64,000 nucleotides of DNA from Streptomyces marianii. GTDB lineage: Bacteria > Actinomycetota > Actinomycetes > Streptomycetales > Streptomycetaceae. The stretch spans positions 62,001-126,000 of the forward strand of contig NZ_VAWE01000001.1 in the NCBI RefSeq assembly GCF_005795905.1, given 5' to 3'. The notes beneath the pieces were generated by a model. It did no database searches. It saw only the letters and a list, made by a program, of their open reading frames with translations, and was not told the origin of the DNA. Shown here piece by piece: positions 43,519 to 52,632 of the stretch; positions within the stretch are counted from its first letter, which is position 1; each line of letters opens with the position of its first letter. Both the position numbers and the translations under genes were made by a program.

Positions 43519-44445
43519 TCAAGAGGAGACTGCGGGAATGGCGTTCAGCAGTGAGCCAGGGAGATAGGCGGACTCGATCTGCAGGTCCCAGCCGTGCACC
43601 TGTACGGCGAGCGCTGCCAGGGCGATCGTGCCCACGGGCAGCAGGCTCCTTGGCGCAGGGTCCTCGCCGACGCCTGCACGGTGCTGGACAAGCCGTTCGT
43701 GCAACGCGTACTCGAAGGCGTCCTGATCATCTCGGAGCAGGATGCGCAGCAGCCGCTGGTCGGGACTCGTCGCGCCGGCGGCGTCCAGGGCTAGGGCCGC
43801 GTCCAGCCGCTCGTCTACGGACGGCTTGCACAGCGTCACCTGCGGCCAGTCGCGCGGCAGGTGGCCCTGGGCGGGGGTCAGGTAGCCGCATAGGGCGTCC
43901 ATGTGCGCGAGGTCGCCAGGTTGGGAGACCGAGCCCCGCTGCGCGTAGGGGAGGCTGCTGTGCAGCATCGGGGCATAGTCTCCTCGGAGCAGCAGCCCGA
44001 TCACCCGCTCCCAGTCCCACACCAAGCCGCTGGCCACGCAGATGTCGAAGGCTTCGACCCAGGTGCGGGCAGTGACCGTGTCGGTCGCGTCCCGCATCTC
44101 GTCGAAGTCCTTCTCCTCGCTGCTGAAGCGCGTACGTGTCAGTGGGAAGGGGATCTCCCAGTCACCACCCGGGCAGCAGCCAAGCTCCAGCACACCGAAG
44201 AGGCATTCGGCCGCCGTCGTCAGCGCAAGCCGGGTGCGCTCGTCGTTCAGGTTGAGGTCCTGCACACTGCGTGCGGCAACGTGATCCAACAGCTCGTAGC
44301 CGAGCTCCGACAGCATCTCGCGCATCGGATACTCGGCGTGGTAGACGTCCTCGAAACGGCGCTGAACACGATCCGCCATGTCGCCGAAGGCCCACTCCAA
44401 GCGCTGCTGGTTCACCGCGTGGCGCGTTACGTTGTTGGTTCCCAT
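43519..44445 (-). CDS. Imm49-like immunity family protein (tentative)
   Basis: A 308-residue soluble helical protein. Parts: DLNLNDERTRLALTTAAECL, DTVTARTWVEAFDICVASGL, LPRDWPQVTLCKPSVDERLD, TSPDQRLLRILLRDDQDAFE then YALHERLVQH, and IALAALAVQVHGWDLQIES. This layout resembles immunity-49 proteins, which pair with polymorphic toxins. No toxin gene is adjacent. ATG 44445 is used; an overlapping ATG four bases up is in another frame. The family call is by memory of the pattern and needs a profile search. It has no lesions, unlike its neighbours. Confidence 0.5.
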   Translation of the reverse strand: MGTNNVTRHAVNQQRLEWAFGDMADRVQRRFEDVYHAEYPMREMLSELGYELLDHVAARSVQDLNLNDERTRLALTTAAECLFGVLELGCCPGGDWEIPFPLTRTRFSSEEKDFDEMRDATDTVTARTWVEAFDICVASGLVWDWERVIGLLLRGDYAPMLHSSLPYAQRGSVSQPGDLAHMDALCGYLTPAQGHLPRDWPQVTLCKPSVDERLDAALALDAAGATSPDQRLLRILLRDDQDAFEYALHERLVQHRAGVGEDPAPRSLLPVGTIALAALAVQVHGWDLQIESAYLPGSLLNAIPAVSS

Positions 44446-44700
44446 CCATTCATCCTGTCAGCTGACACCGACAACCTGGCTTTCAGGGCCGGTGCACAAT
44501 CCCTGTCTGCGCTGCGGGTTCTGGCCACAGGCCGCCCGTCCCTTCTGGGCCTTGAACCGCTTGCCCAGTCTCCTCGCCGCCGGAGAGGGATTGGGAGAGC
44601 CCCGGACCCTTCAGCCCCTCCCATGCCGATGAGACTTTTCTGACCTGTGCTTTCATCGAGGGGCTGGAAGGAGCGGGGCCGGACAAGGCGAACGACCCAC

Positions 44701-44994
44701 TCAGCCCCGGCGCCCCAGCAGGGTCTGAGCGGCAGGCCTGTCGGCCAAGACCCGCTTCCACGAAGCGACGTTGGGTCTGCGGCGCAGCAGAGCCCGGCGC
44801 TCGCGCTCGGTCATGCCACCCCAGACGCCCCACTCGACACGGTTGTCGAGGGCGTCGGCCAGGCACTCGGTGCGCACCGGGCACCCCGTGCAGACCGCCT
44901 TGGCCCGGTTCTGGCCGGCGCTATCCGCGAAAAGCTCATCGGGGTCGGCGCTGCGGCAGGCCGCATCCTCGCTCCAGTGGGCCCTTGAACTCAT
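44701..44994 (-). CDS. WhiB-family iron-sulfur transcriptional regulator
   Basis: A 97-residue WhiB/Wbl protein. Four cluster-binding cysteines at 13, 35, 38 and 44: DAACRSADPDELF and KAVCTGCPVRTECL. It is followed by the conserved GVWGGMTERERRALLRRR turn and a basic C-terminal tail for DNA or sigma-factor contact. Wbl proteins bind a 4Fe-4S cluster and work with the principal sigma factor; they are found only in actinobacteria and their phages. The protein is complete. Upstream coding neighbours are decayed, so it is probably transcribed alone. Confidence 0.92.
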   Translation of the reverse strand: MSSRAHWSEDAACRSADPDELFADSAGQNRAKAVCTGCPVRTECLADALDNRVEWGVWGGMTERERRALLRRRPNVASWKRVLADRPAAQTLLGRRG

Positions 44995-45126
44995 CCTGTC
45001 TCCCTCCCCGTCGCGGCTCGGCGACGACACCGAGCCTATTGCCCAGGTCACAGCCGATGTGCTGCGGGTGGCGGTCCGGGGGGTGCATGTCCTGCGGCGC
45101 CCCGCTCCCCGTCTGAATGGGACGAG

Positions 45127-45420
45127 AAGGTGGGCGCACGCGTTCCGTGCACCCTGTCCGATCAGGAGTGGGCGACCGCGCTGCGGTCGATGGCCGCCAG
45201 GGCGGCCGATGAGGTGCTGTGGGACCTGCCGACGGCCACCGCCAGCCGACGGCCCGATCCTCACCATCCGGGTGCCCGCCGACGGTCTCCCTCCCCTGCG
45301 CTCGGCGTGCACGGCGCAGGGCCTGCGCCTGACCTCCACCGCCCTGCCCGAGTTCGGCACGCCGCTCATGCCCCCGGTCGCCGGCCCGTTGGGAGGACGC
45401 CACACAGCAACACTCCAACG
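45127..45420 (+). pseudogene. Unknown protein, probably frameshifted
   Basis: One frame has VPCTLSDQEWATALRSMAAR and AADEVLWDLPTATA. Near 45245 the sensible reading moves to another frame: GPILTIRVPADGLPPLRSAC and TAQGLRLTSTALPEFGTPLM. Together they look like one protein. No family is recognised. Confidence 0.35.
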
Positions 45421-45607
45421 AGGCCTCTGCGCAGCTGCCCCGGTGAACTGTCCGGGCACCCCCTTTTGCCACGGTGGGCGTGGATGGCGGGCCCGTGCGT
45501 GCGGCCTCCGAGGCCACCACAAGAGTGGTGATCGTACGGAGAGCGACTGCCACCTCTTCGTAGTGAGTAGCATCCGGCAGCAACACCCAGGTGCTAGGAG
45601 TGCTGTC

Positions 45608-46366
45608 GTGGCCGACGAGCCCGAGAAGAAGACCCCCATCCAGAACAAGTACGCGCAGCAGTACGCCGATGACCTCGCGGCCAACCGCAAGGAGCAGGGT
45701 TGCATCACCGAGCAGATCGCAGGTCTCCAGGCGCGCCAGGAGCAACTCACGTTGGAGGAGACCTGGTTGGCCCAGGCACGGGCAGTCTGCTCGGGGCCCG
45801 GCCCGCAGAGAGCCCGCGGCCGTGGTGGCGTCGCCGACGGACTGGGCCGAGCAGCCCGAGACCTCCGCGTCGGCCGACGCCGTCACCAAGGCGCCCCAGA
45901 CCGTTCCGTCGCCGCGCCAGGATGCGTCGGTGAATCCGGGGCAGCCCGAGCAGCCCGCCAAGAAGGCGGCCACGGCGAAGAAGGCCGCGGCTAAGGCGGC
46001 GAAGAAGGCCGCCACAGGGAAGCCGGCCGCTGAGTAGGCTGCGCTGGCGGAGCCGACCGCGGGCGAGGTGAAGTCGGTCCGCCGCTGTGGCAGCTCGTCC
46101 TGGACATCCTCCTGAAGACCCCCGGGCAGCCGTGCATGGCCCGTGAGGTCACCGACCAGCTCGCGCAGGACCACTCCGGCCGGAAGACGACCGTCCAGAC
46201 GGTGCGCAACAACTTGGAGACCCTCGTCAAGAACAACCGCGCAGAGAAGTCCCACCAGCAAGGAAGCGCGATGTACACCGCGTACGCCGAGGCGGATGCG
46301 GCGCCCGCTGCGGACGACACCGCGAACAGTGAGGCCGAGACGGCTGCCGAGAAGGTTCCGGCGTAG
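45608..46366 (+). pseudogene. Coiled-coil plus winged-helix protein, multiply frameshifted
   Basis: GTG 45608 has AGGAG seven bases upstream. The start reads ADEPEKKTPIQNKYAQQYA, AANRKEQGCITEQIAGLQAR then QEQLTLEETWLAQA, a coiled coil. After a frameshift near 45790 a Lys/Ala-rich linker follows (PAKKAATAKKAAAKAAKKAA). A second break near 46037-46130 leads to CMAREVTDQLAQDHSGRKTT, VQTVRNNLETLVKNNRAEKS and QQGSAMYTAYAEAD, a winged-helix region. The order coiled coil, low-complexity linker, winged helix mirrors the IS passengers, but the sequences differ. It is broken in at least two places. Confidence 0.6.
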
Positions 46367-46459
46367 GTCCAACGTCCGCTGCGGTCCGCCCGGGCTCCCG
46401 CGACGGCGATCGTGGATGCCGTTCCGGGAGGTGGGAGCGGTGCCCTGCGGTCGTCCGCC

Positions 46460-47160
46460 TCATACCTCAGCCGGTGTGGTGACGGACACGGTGCGGGCCG
46501 AGAGCAGGAGCGCGCACAGGGCGGCGGCCATCAGTGGGACGGCGAAGTGGCCGCCGAGCGGGCCTGCCAGGGCGGTGCCGCCTGCCAGGCCGAGGCGGAT
46601 CGCGCTGGACATCCAGCCGACCGCTTCGGTCGATGTGCCCGGTGGGGCGAGGGAGGTGACGGTCAGGCTGGCCACGGTCAGCAGGGGGACGAACAAGGCT
46701 CCGGGCAGCATCGCCAGGATGAGGACCGCAGGGGCCGGGAGCGGGGCGAGCAGGGGAAGCCATCCGGCGGCGAACGCGGCGCCCAGCAGCATCAGATGAC
46801 GCGGCCGGGGGGCGGTCGCGGGCTGGAGGCGGGCGTACAGGATGCCGCCGAGGAGCCCTGCTGCGGAGAACGTCGCGGGCAGCGCGCCCGCGAGCCAGGG
46901 TGCGTCTTGCCGTTCGGCAGCGACGGTCCCGGCGACGTCGAGGGCGCCGGCCGTGGCGCCGAGGAAGACCAGGGAGAGCATCAGGGGCCGCATCGCGCGC
47001 GGGCGCAGCACGCCGAGCCGTTCCCGGCGGCGTGGTGCGGCCCGCCAGGTGCGGGCGGGGCGGGCGGTGGCGAAGGCGAGGGAGCCGGCCATGGTGACGG
47101 CGGCCGCCGAGGCGAGGGCTGCGGCCGGGGAGCCAGGTGGCCACTGTACTCGGCACACTG
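46460..47160 (-). pseudogene. MFS transporter, C-terminal half
   Basis: Six hydrophobic segments are seen, for example LMLSLVFLGATAGALDVAGT, LLGAAFAAGWLPLLAPLPA, ALFVPLLTVASLTVTSLA and GGHFAVPLMAAALCALLLS. This is the second half of a 12-helix major facilitator. The first half is missing; the frame loses meaning near 47160, about 150 bases before the IS30 element. The break is therefore not exactly at the IS and some sequence was also lost. Inactive. Confidence 0.7.
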
Positions 47161-47312
47161 CATCTGCCCGGCCGGGGCAGATGGGCACGACGGAACCTGC
47201 ATGTGCTGTCGAGTCGGGCTCGGGGTGACCGGCGGCTGGGCGCGGCTGGCGGTGAAGGATACCCGTGCTCTCGGATGGGGTTCTCCGGCCGCCGATCGAC
47301 GAAGAGAGACCG

Positions 47313-48755
47313 GATTCAACCGGTCGTTGCAACACCAGCTTGTTGAAGCAACTGTAGCTGCTCGTTGAACGCCTCGGCGGGTGTCTTCCAACCGAGCGTC
47401 TTGCGGGGTCTGCTGTTGAGAGTGTGAGCGACGGCCTCGATTTCCTCGGCGGACCATCTCGAGAGATCGGTGCCTTTCGGGAAGTACTGGCGCAAGAGCC
47501 CGTTGGTGTTCTCGTTCGTGCCACGCTGCCACGGACTATGCGGATCGGCGAAGAACACGGGAATGCCCGTCTCGACTCTGAATTGCGCATGGGCCGACAT
47601 CTCCTTGCCGCGGTCCCAGGTCAGAGACCGTGCGAGCTGTTCGGGCAGCGTCGACATCGTATTGGCGAGGGCGGTCTTCATCGTGATCGCCCCATAACCG
47701 GCCAGCGCAGGACCATTCTTGACCGATTGCTTGTGCCGGTAGCCTTCCTCGCGCGGCAGGTGAACCAGCATCGTGAATCGAGTTGACCGCTCGACGACAG
47801 TGCCGATCGCGGACCGCTCCAGCCCGATGATCAGGTCGCCTTCCCAGTGGCCAGGAACGGCACGGTCCTCGACTTCGGCAGGTCGTTCACTGATCAGCGC
47901 TTCGGGTGTCACGTGCGCCCAGGTCTTGCGGCGCGAACGAGCGCGCGGGGCACGCAGTGCGCGGCCCGTGCGTAGGCACAAGATCAGCTCTCGCTTCAGC
48001 GCCCCGCGGCCCTGAATGTAGAGCGCCTGGTAGATCGCCTCGTGGCTGATGCGCATGGACTCATCATGCGGGAAATCAAACTTGATCCGGTTCGCGATCT
48101 GCTCCGGACTCCACGCCTGCACCCACGCGCGGTCCTTGCGGTGCGGCTTGTTCCGCCCCGTCCACGTGGCTGTCGCAGGTCCTGCGATTGCCCTGCCGTC
48201 AGGCGTGCTGATCTCTCCGGACAGCCGCTTCTGGACGTATGCGTGCAACCGCGGATTGGCGACCAGCTTCGATGTCTTCGGCCGGCGGGCGGCCATGTCC
48301 GATTTCCATTGCGCGACCGAGGCCCGGTAATCGAGCTTCCCGCCCCTCGTGGCCGCGTTGCGCCGCAACTCGCGGGAAATCGTCCCCGGATCACGGCCGA
48401 CTTGCCGAGCGATTTCACGAACGCCCATGCCTTGGGCGTTGAGGAGCGCGATCTCCTCCCGCTCAGAGAACGACAGGTACCTGCCCGAATTCGGCTTCGG
48501 ATCGAACGGTCGCATGCCGCCATGCTGCCGAAACCAGCGCGTGGCCACCGCCGGCGCCACGCGGATAACCCCGGCCGCTTCCTCCGCGAGCAGACCTTTG
48601 GCGATTTCATCCCAGAACGCTGCTTCGATATGACGCTGAAATTTCGGATGCCCCGGAGACCTCAACTTTGGCCGTATCGCCCGATCGGCTCCCTGCTGAC
48701 GACGAACCATCCCACACCTCGCTGATCATGAGGTGTTGCGACGACCGATTGAATC
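47313..48755. mobile_element. IS30-family insertion sequence
   Basis: Bounded by GATTCAACCGGTCGTTGCAA (continuing CACC) at the left and its imperfect complement at 48732-48755; 24-base ends with three mismatches. The flanking dinucleotide CG occurs on both sides, which could be the 2-base target duplication typical of IS30. One transposase lies inside on the minus strand. Confidence 0.85.
47316..48710 (-). CDS. IS30-family transposase
   Basis: A 464-residue transposase. N-terminal helix-turn-helix: YLSFSEREEIALLNAQGMGV and REIARQVGRDPGTISRELRR. Catalytic core: VPGHWEGDLIIGLERSAIGT (first Asp in EGDLI), LPEQLARSLTWDRGKEMSAH (second Asp in WDRG) and SPWQRGTNENTNGLLRQYFP (Glu in NENTNG), the standard IS30 DDE pattern. 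The C-terminus has TLNSRPRKTLGWKTPAEAF. The gene is intact. Its 3' end lies inside the left terminal repeat. Confidence 0.93.
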   Translation of the reverse strand: MVRRQQGADRAIRPKLRSPGHPKFQRHIEAAFWDEIAKGLLAEEAAGVIRVAPAVATRWFRQHGGMRPFDPKPNSGRYLSFSEREEIALLNAQGMGVREIARQVGRDPGTISRELRRNAATRGGKLDYRASVAQWKSDMAARRPKTSKLVANPRLHAYVQKRLSGEISTPDGRAIAGPATATWTGRNKPHRKDRAWVQAWSPEQIANRIKFDFPHDESMRISHEAIYQALYIQGRGALKRELILCLRTGRALRAPRARSRRKTWAHVTPEALISERPAEVEDRAVPGHWEGDLIIGLERSAIGTVVERSTRFTMLVHLPREEGYRHKQSVKNGPALAGYGAITMKTALANTMSTLPEQLARSLTWDRGKEMSAHAQFRVETGIPVFFADPHSPWQRGTNENTNGLLRQYFPKGTDLSRWSAEEIEAVAHTLNSRPRKTLGWKTPAEAFNEQLQLLQQAGVATTG

Positions 48756-48982
48756 CGCCGAGTGCCTGCCGTTGTCTATGGTGCGGATCGATCGCAACGC
48801 AGTCGCACGGTCGGATGCCTCACCGCGGCCAGGCAGCCCTTGCCGCCGTCGGCAGTCACTGACGTAGTCGTGGCGGTGGGTGAACACGTCGGCAGCTCGG
48901 TCAGGGCTTTCCTGACCGGTGGTCTGCCTGTCGTGGATGACCGGAGTTCGTCGGCTGGTGACGGCGCGGCCGGTGGGTTGGT

Positions 48983-49180
48983 TCAGGTGAGGAGGGCTGT
49001 GAGGGTGCCGGTCACGACGGCGGCGAGGGTGATGACCGCGGCGAAGGTGGCGGCGGCGCGGGTGAGGGCCGTGGGATAGCTGGCGTGGTCCATGCGGGCG
49101 AGCTTGCCCGCGCCGGCGGCGGCCAGCAGCGCGACGACGGTCACGAATGCGGTGGTGAGCAGGACGACGGCGAGGGTCAC
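48983..49180 (-). CDS. 65-residue membrane protein
   Basis: GTG 49180 is preceded by GGGAG at six bases. The product has two hydrophobic helices, LAVVLLTTAFVTVVALLAAA and FAAVITLAAVVTGTLTALL, linked by a basic loop (GKLARMDHASYPTALTR). The two-helix hairpin is typical of small holin-like or toxin-like proteins, but it is also common among harmless small membrane proteins. It is divergent from the HTH/NTPase gene, with about 120 bases between the starts that could hold a shared promoter. Function unknown. Confidence 0.6.
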   Translation of the reverse strand: MTLAVVLLTTAFVTVVALLAAAGAGKLARMDHASYPTALTRAAATFAAVITLAAVVTGTLTALLT

Positions 49181-49302
49181 GGCAATCTCCCGGTACACGG
49201 TGGGGTGTTGACGTGGCCGAAGGTCGCGGAAACGGGGTTCGCCGGGGTTCACCGGTAGCAAGATGAACACCGGCGAACACGACGGTCCTGGGGGCGCGCA
49301 CC

Positions 49303-51258
49303 GTGCACGAAGAGCACAACGATCAGAATCCGGCGCTGACCGAGTTGCGGGAGCGGCTGCGTGTCGGGCTGGCCGGTATGCGGCTGAACCAGACGGAGCT
49401 CGCCGCCCGTGCCGGATTGGGGCGCACGACGGTGTCGGAGGCGCTCTCGCGGAGGAAGCCCTTGCCCTCGGCCCACACGGTGGCTGCACTGGCTCGTGCG
49501 CTGAGGCTGCCGGTGGAGGACCTGCTGGAGTTGCAGCGGAACGCGGAGGCGGGCGCTGGGGGTGGAGAGCGGGCGGTACCGGGCCGTTTGATCGGTGAGT
49601 GGGATCCGCACGATCTGGAGGTCCACCCGGCCGGGCCCGGTGATGCCGCTCCCGGGCCCGGGGTGTCGGGGGCCCGGGTGATGCCCGGGTACGTGCGGCG
49701 TGAGCATGACCGGGTGCTGGCCGGGGCGGTCGGGGATGCCGCGGCCGGCCGTAGTCGGGCTGTGGTGTTGGTGGGTGGTTCGTCGACGGGGAAGACGCGG
49801 GCGTGCTGGGAGGCCGTGCAGCCGCTCGCGGAGAAGGGGTGGCGGCTGTGGCATCCCTTCGATCCGACCCGCGCCCAGGACGCCCTGGAGGACCTGCCTC
49901 GTGTCGGGCCCCGCACCGTGGTGTGGCTGAACGAGGCCCAGCACTACCTCGGCGACCGGGCGGCGGGTGAGCGGATCGGGGCAGCCTTGCACCGGTTGCT
50001 GGTGACTGCGGAGTGCGGGCCGGTACTGGTGCTGGGCACGCTCTGGCCCGAGTACGCCGCCCGGTACACGGCCCTGCCCACACCGGGTGGGGAGGATCCG
50101 CACAGCCGGGTGCGGGAGTTACTGGCAGGCCGCGTGCTGACCGTTCCCGAGACGTTCGACGCTTCGGCGCTGGCCGCCGCGGCCGCTCTTGCCGAGGGCG
50201 GGGACCGGCTGCTGGCCGGCGCCCTCAGCCGTGCGGGCGCCGACGGGCGCCTCGCCCAGGACCTCGCCGGTGCCCCCGAACTCCTCAACCGCTACCGGCA
50301 CGCGACCCCGGCCGCCGCAGCGGTGCTGGAGGTGGCGATGGACGCCCGCCGCCTCGGTGTCGGCCTCCACCTCCCGCAGGCCTTCCTCACCGACGCCGCC
50401 GCCGACTACCTCAGCGACACCGACTACGACCGGCTCACCGACGACTGGGCCGAGCATGCCTTCGCCGAACTCGCCGCCCTCGTCCACGGCAAACAGGCCC
50501 CCTTGCGCCGCACCACCCCCCGCGCCCGGCGACGTCCGCCCTCCCCGTCCCCGGCCGTTCACGGCCCGGCCCCGTCGACCGCGGGGCCGGTGTTCCGGCT
50601 CGCCGACTACCTCGAACAGCACGGCCGCACCAGCCGCAGGCAGCTATGCCCGCCCGCGTCGTTCTGGCACGCCGCCCACACCCACCTCACCGATCTGGAC
50701 GACCTCAGCAACCTCACCCAAGCGGCCAGAACCCGCTACCGCCTGCAATGGGCCCACTACCTCCGCCAGCGCGCCGCCGACCTCGGCAACCCCTACGCCC
50801 TGGCCAGCCCGGCCTTCAGGTGGGAGTGGGCCGGGGATCAGGAGGGCGCCCAAGCCCTGGCCCGGCAGGTCCTCGGCAACACCAACGAACTGGTCAGCCG
50901 AGGCTTCAGGTTGGAGGAGGCCGGGGATCGGGAGGGCGCCGAAGCCATCTACTGGCGAGCCGCCGACCTCGGCAACCCCTACGCCCTGGTCGGCCTGGCC
51001 TTCGGATTGGAGGAGGCCGGGGATCGGGAGGGCGCCGAAGCCCTGGCCCGGCAGGTCGCCGACCGCGGCAACACCGATGCCCTGGTCGGCCTGGCCGAAA
51101 TGCGGGAGCGGGCCGGGGATCGGGAGGGCGCCCAAGCCCTGGCCCGGCAGGTCGCCGACCACGGCCCCACCGGCGTAAGCAACACCTGCGTTCTCGAAAG
51201 GCTATGGCCATACGGCCTGGACCCGGACGGTACGCCGACACCGCCATGGCAACGGTAG
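49303..51258 (+). CDS. HTH-P-loop NTPase-repeat protein (STAND-like)
   Basis: A 651-residue multidomain protein. Residues 14-75: XRE-type helix-turn-helix (RLNQTELAARAGLGRTTVSE ALSRRKP, HTVAALARALRLPVEDLLEL). Residues 145-330: P-loop NTPase with Walker A VVLVGGSSTGKTRACW (loop about 158-165) and Walker B RTVVWLNEAQHYLGD. A Pro-rich linker sits near 400-425. Residues 490-625: four to five Sel1/TPR-like repeats of about 35 residues with the core AGDREGAEALARQ and AADLGNPYAL. This layout of DNA-binding head, STAND-like NTPase and repeat sensor suits a ligand-sensing regulator or a defence protein. GTG 49303 is used, with GGGGG upstream. It is divergent from the 65-residue membrane protein. Confidence 0.8.
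   Translation: MHEEHNDQNPALTELRERLRVGLAGMRLNQTELAARAGLGRTTVSEALSRRKPLPSAHTVAALARALRLPVEDLLELQRNAEAGAGGGERAVPGRLIGEWDPHDLEVHPAGPGDAAPGPGVSGARVMPGYVRREHDRVLAGAVGDAAAGRSRAVVLVGGSSTGKTRACWEAVQPLAEKGWRLWHPFDPTRAQDALEDLPRVGPRTVVWLNEAQHYLGDRAAGERIGAALHRLLVTAECGPVLVLGTLWPEYAARYTALPTPGGEDPHSRVRELLAGRVLTVPETFDASALAAAAALAEGGDRLLAGALSRAGADGRLAQDLAGAPELLNRYRHATPAAAAVLEVAMDARRLGVGLHLPQAFLTDAAADYLSDTDYDRLTDDWAEHAFAELAALVHGKQAPLRRTTPRARRRPPSPSPAVHGPAPSTAGPVFRLADYLEQHGRTSRRQLCPPASFWHAAHTHLTDLDDLSNLTQAARTRYRLQWAHYLRQRAADLGNPYALASPAFRWEWAGDQEGAQALARQVLGNTNELVSRGFRLEEAGDREGAEAIYWRAADLGNPYALVGLAFGLEEAGDREGAEALARQVADRGNTDALVGLAEMRERAGDREGAQALARQVADHGPTGVSNTCVLERLWPYGLDPDGTPTPPWQR
50760..51165 (+). repeat. Tandem coding repeats in the NTPase gene
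   Basis: The DNA block GCCGGGGATCGGGAGGGCGC recurs about every 90-105 bases (near 50832 with one change, 50920, 51017 and 51113). Neighbouring copies are nearly identical at the DNA level, which implies recent duplication and scope for repeat-number change by recombination. Confidence 0.75.
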
Positions 51259-51373
51259 GTGTCCGCCTGCTCGGCGACTGAAACACCGCTCCTTGGGCAC
51301 GCACGCCGTACTTGCCTGCAATCGCGAACGACGGTCTGAGCTGGGGGAAGAGGTTCCGACCCCTAATGTCGCA

Positions 51374-51610
51374 TCAGACAACATTCGCCCTGCCGATCAC
51401 GGCTGGCCGGTCGAGCCCGGCCGCGAAGAAACTCGCCGCGGCCTTCAGGATCTCGTTGGCCCGCTTCAGCTCGGCGTTCTCCTTCCTCAATGCCTTGAGC
51501 TGGGCGGACTCCTCCGTCGTCATCGCCGGACGCTGCCCCGAATCGATCTCGTGCTGCTTCACCCAGTAGTTCCGCAGCGTCTCGCGGGCACCGATGCCCA
51601 GCTTTCTCGG
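51374..51610 (-). pseudogene. IS3-family orfA fragment
   Basis: Reads [39 protein letters not shown] then [14 protein letters not shown], which is the C-terminal leucine-zipper part of an IS3 OrfA. The helix-turn-helix part is nearly all lost and orfB is absent. It lies next to a Tn3 relic. Confidence 0.65.
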
Positions 51611-51639
51611 TCACCGCCTGCAGGGCGGAAGTCTCGTTC

Positions 51640-51890
51640 GGGGGACCGGCGCAGCCTGACCGCGCTGTTCTGGTCCAACGTCAACCCGTACGGAACCTTC
51701 CGCCTGGACATGGACAAGCGGCTCGACCTGGGGCTGACCGCTGCCTTGCCCCGTCCCCGCACCCCGGCGGACACCGCCGGGTGCGGGGACGGGGACACCA
51801 TGAAGGGCTTCGCCGCTGATCTCACCGACGCCCGGATGAACGAGGCCGTGTGGCGGACGCCCGATCCGGCGACCCTCGGTTTCAAGGTGC
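51640..51890 (+). pseudogene. Tn3-family transposase C-terminal fragment (tentative)
   Basis: Reads SLTALFWSNVNPYGTFRLDM then DKRLDLGLTAALPRP. LTxLFWxxVNPYGxFxLDMxxRLDL is typical of the last 40 residues of Tn3 transposases. The rest of the frame (TMKGFAADLTDARMNEAVWR) is unassigned. Only this short piece is seen. Confidence 0.5.
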
Positions 51891-51918
51891 TGTCCTGGCC
51901 GAATGACGGCCGGTGCGG

Positions 51919-52149
51919 TCAGGCGTCGCTGGTGTTGGTCGGTGTCGCCTCGCCGAGCATGGCGAGGGTCAGCACGTTGCCGGCGATGCCCCAGCCGCCG
52001 TCGGCGACCTCTTCGACCAGAACCATGGTGTTGTTGCGGGCGCGCTCGCCATAGATCTCGACACACAGCTCGGTGGTGCGGGTGACGATCTCCTCCTTCT
52101 GCTGCGGGGTGAGGGTCTTCTCGGGGACCTTGAAGTTCGCGAAAGGCAT
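51919..52149 (-). CDS. 4-oxalocrotonate tautomerase-like protein
   Basis: A 76-residue protein starting Met-Pro, so that Pro becomes the N-terminal catalytic base after Met removal. It reads PFANFKVPEKTLTPQQKEEI, VTRTTELCVEIYGERARNNT then MVLVEEVADGGWGIAGNVLT. The beta-alpha-beta layout and length are typical of the tautomerase superfamily. ATG 52149 has GGAACGACC upstream, a weak ribosome site. It sits 28 bases downstream of the short-chain dehydrogenase remnant on the same strand, so the two were likely one operon. Substrate unknown. Confidence 0.85.
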   Translation of the reverse strand: MPFANFKVPEKTLTPQQKEEIVTRTTELCVEIYGERARNNTMVLVEEVADGGWGIAGNVLTLAMLGEATPTNTSDA

Positions 52150-52177
52150 GGTTGGTCGTTCCTTCTCTCAGTGGGCG

Positions 52178-52613
52178 TTACAGGGAGCTGTCTGCGGTGA
52201 GCAGGCTGTCCAGTCCGACGCGGCGGAAGAGTCTGCGCGGAGGCGGTCGGCAACCGCGGAGACGACTGCGCTGCCGTCTCGGCTGGGGTCTATGTGGGTG
52301 CGCAGAGGCCGAGTGCCATGCTTCATCGCGACCAGTCGCGCGACGGCTTCGGCTACCTCGGCCACATCGGCGTCCGAAGGGATGAGCGCGGCCGGGCGCT
52401 CGCCCAGATCGCCCATATCACCCATAAGGGGTCGGTGACGCTGGTCGTAGGCTCCCGCACAGTCGACGTCGGCGGGATCGCCTGCGTTGGCGAAGTGGTT
52501 GGTGCCACTGGTGAGCGCACCGGGCACCACGATCGCGGTGTCGACGCCGAACGGGGCACCTCGGCGCGTAGCTGACGGCCAGGGCGTCCATCGCGGCCTT
52601 TGCGGCCAAGTAC
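52178..52613 (-). pseudogene. SDR-2, 3' part (beyond the IS1182 insertion)
   Basis: C-terminal part of a short-chain dehydrogenase. It starts inside the catalytic motif: joined to the 5' part, the sequence reads GGIPCPYLAAKAAMDALAVS with Tyr and Lys of YxxxK. It continues VVPGALTSGTNHFANAGDP, DVAEVAEAVARLVAMKHGTR and FRRVGLDSLLTADSSL before TAA 52178. Frameshifts are present near 52555 (after ALAVSYA) and near 52235. The 5' part is at 54507-54905. The gene was already damaged besides the IS insertion. Confidence 0.75.
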
Positions 52614-52632
52614 GACTCTGTTGCTGAATCCT

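Noticed and set aside
50013..51281. Second long plus frame within the NTPase gene
   Set aside because: Out-of-frame translation of the Sel1/TPR repeats, extremely Arg/Pro-rich.
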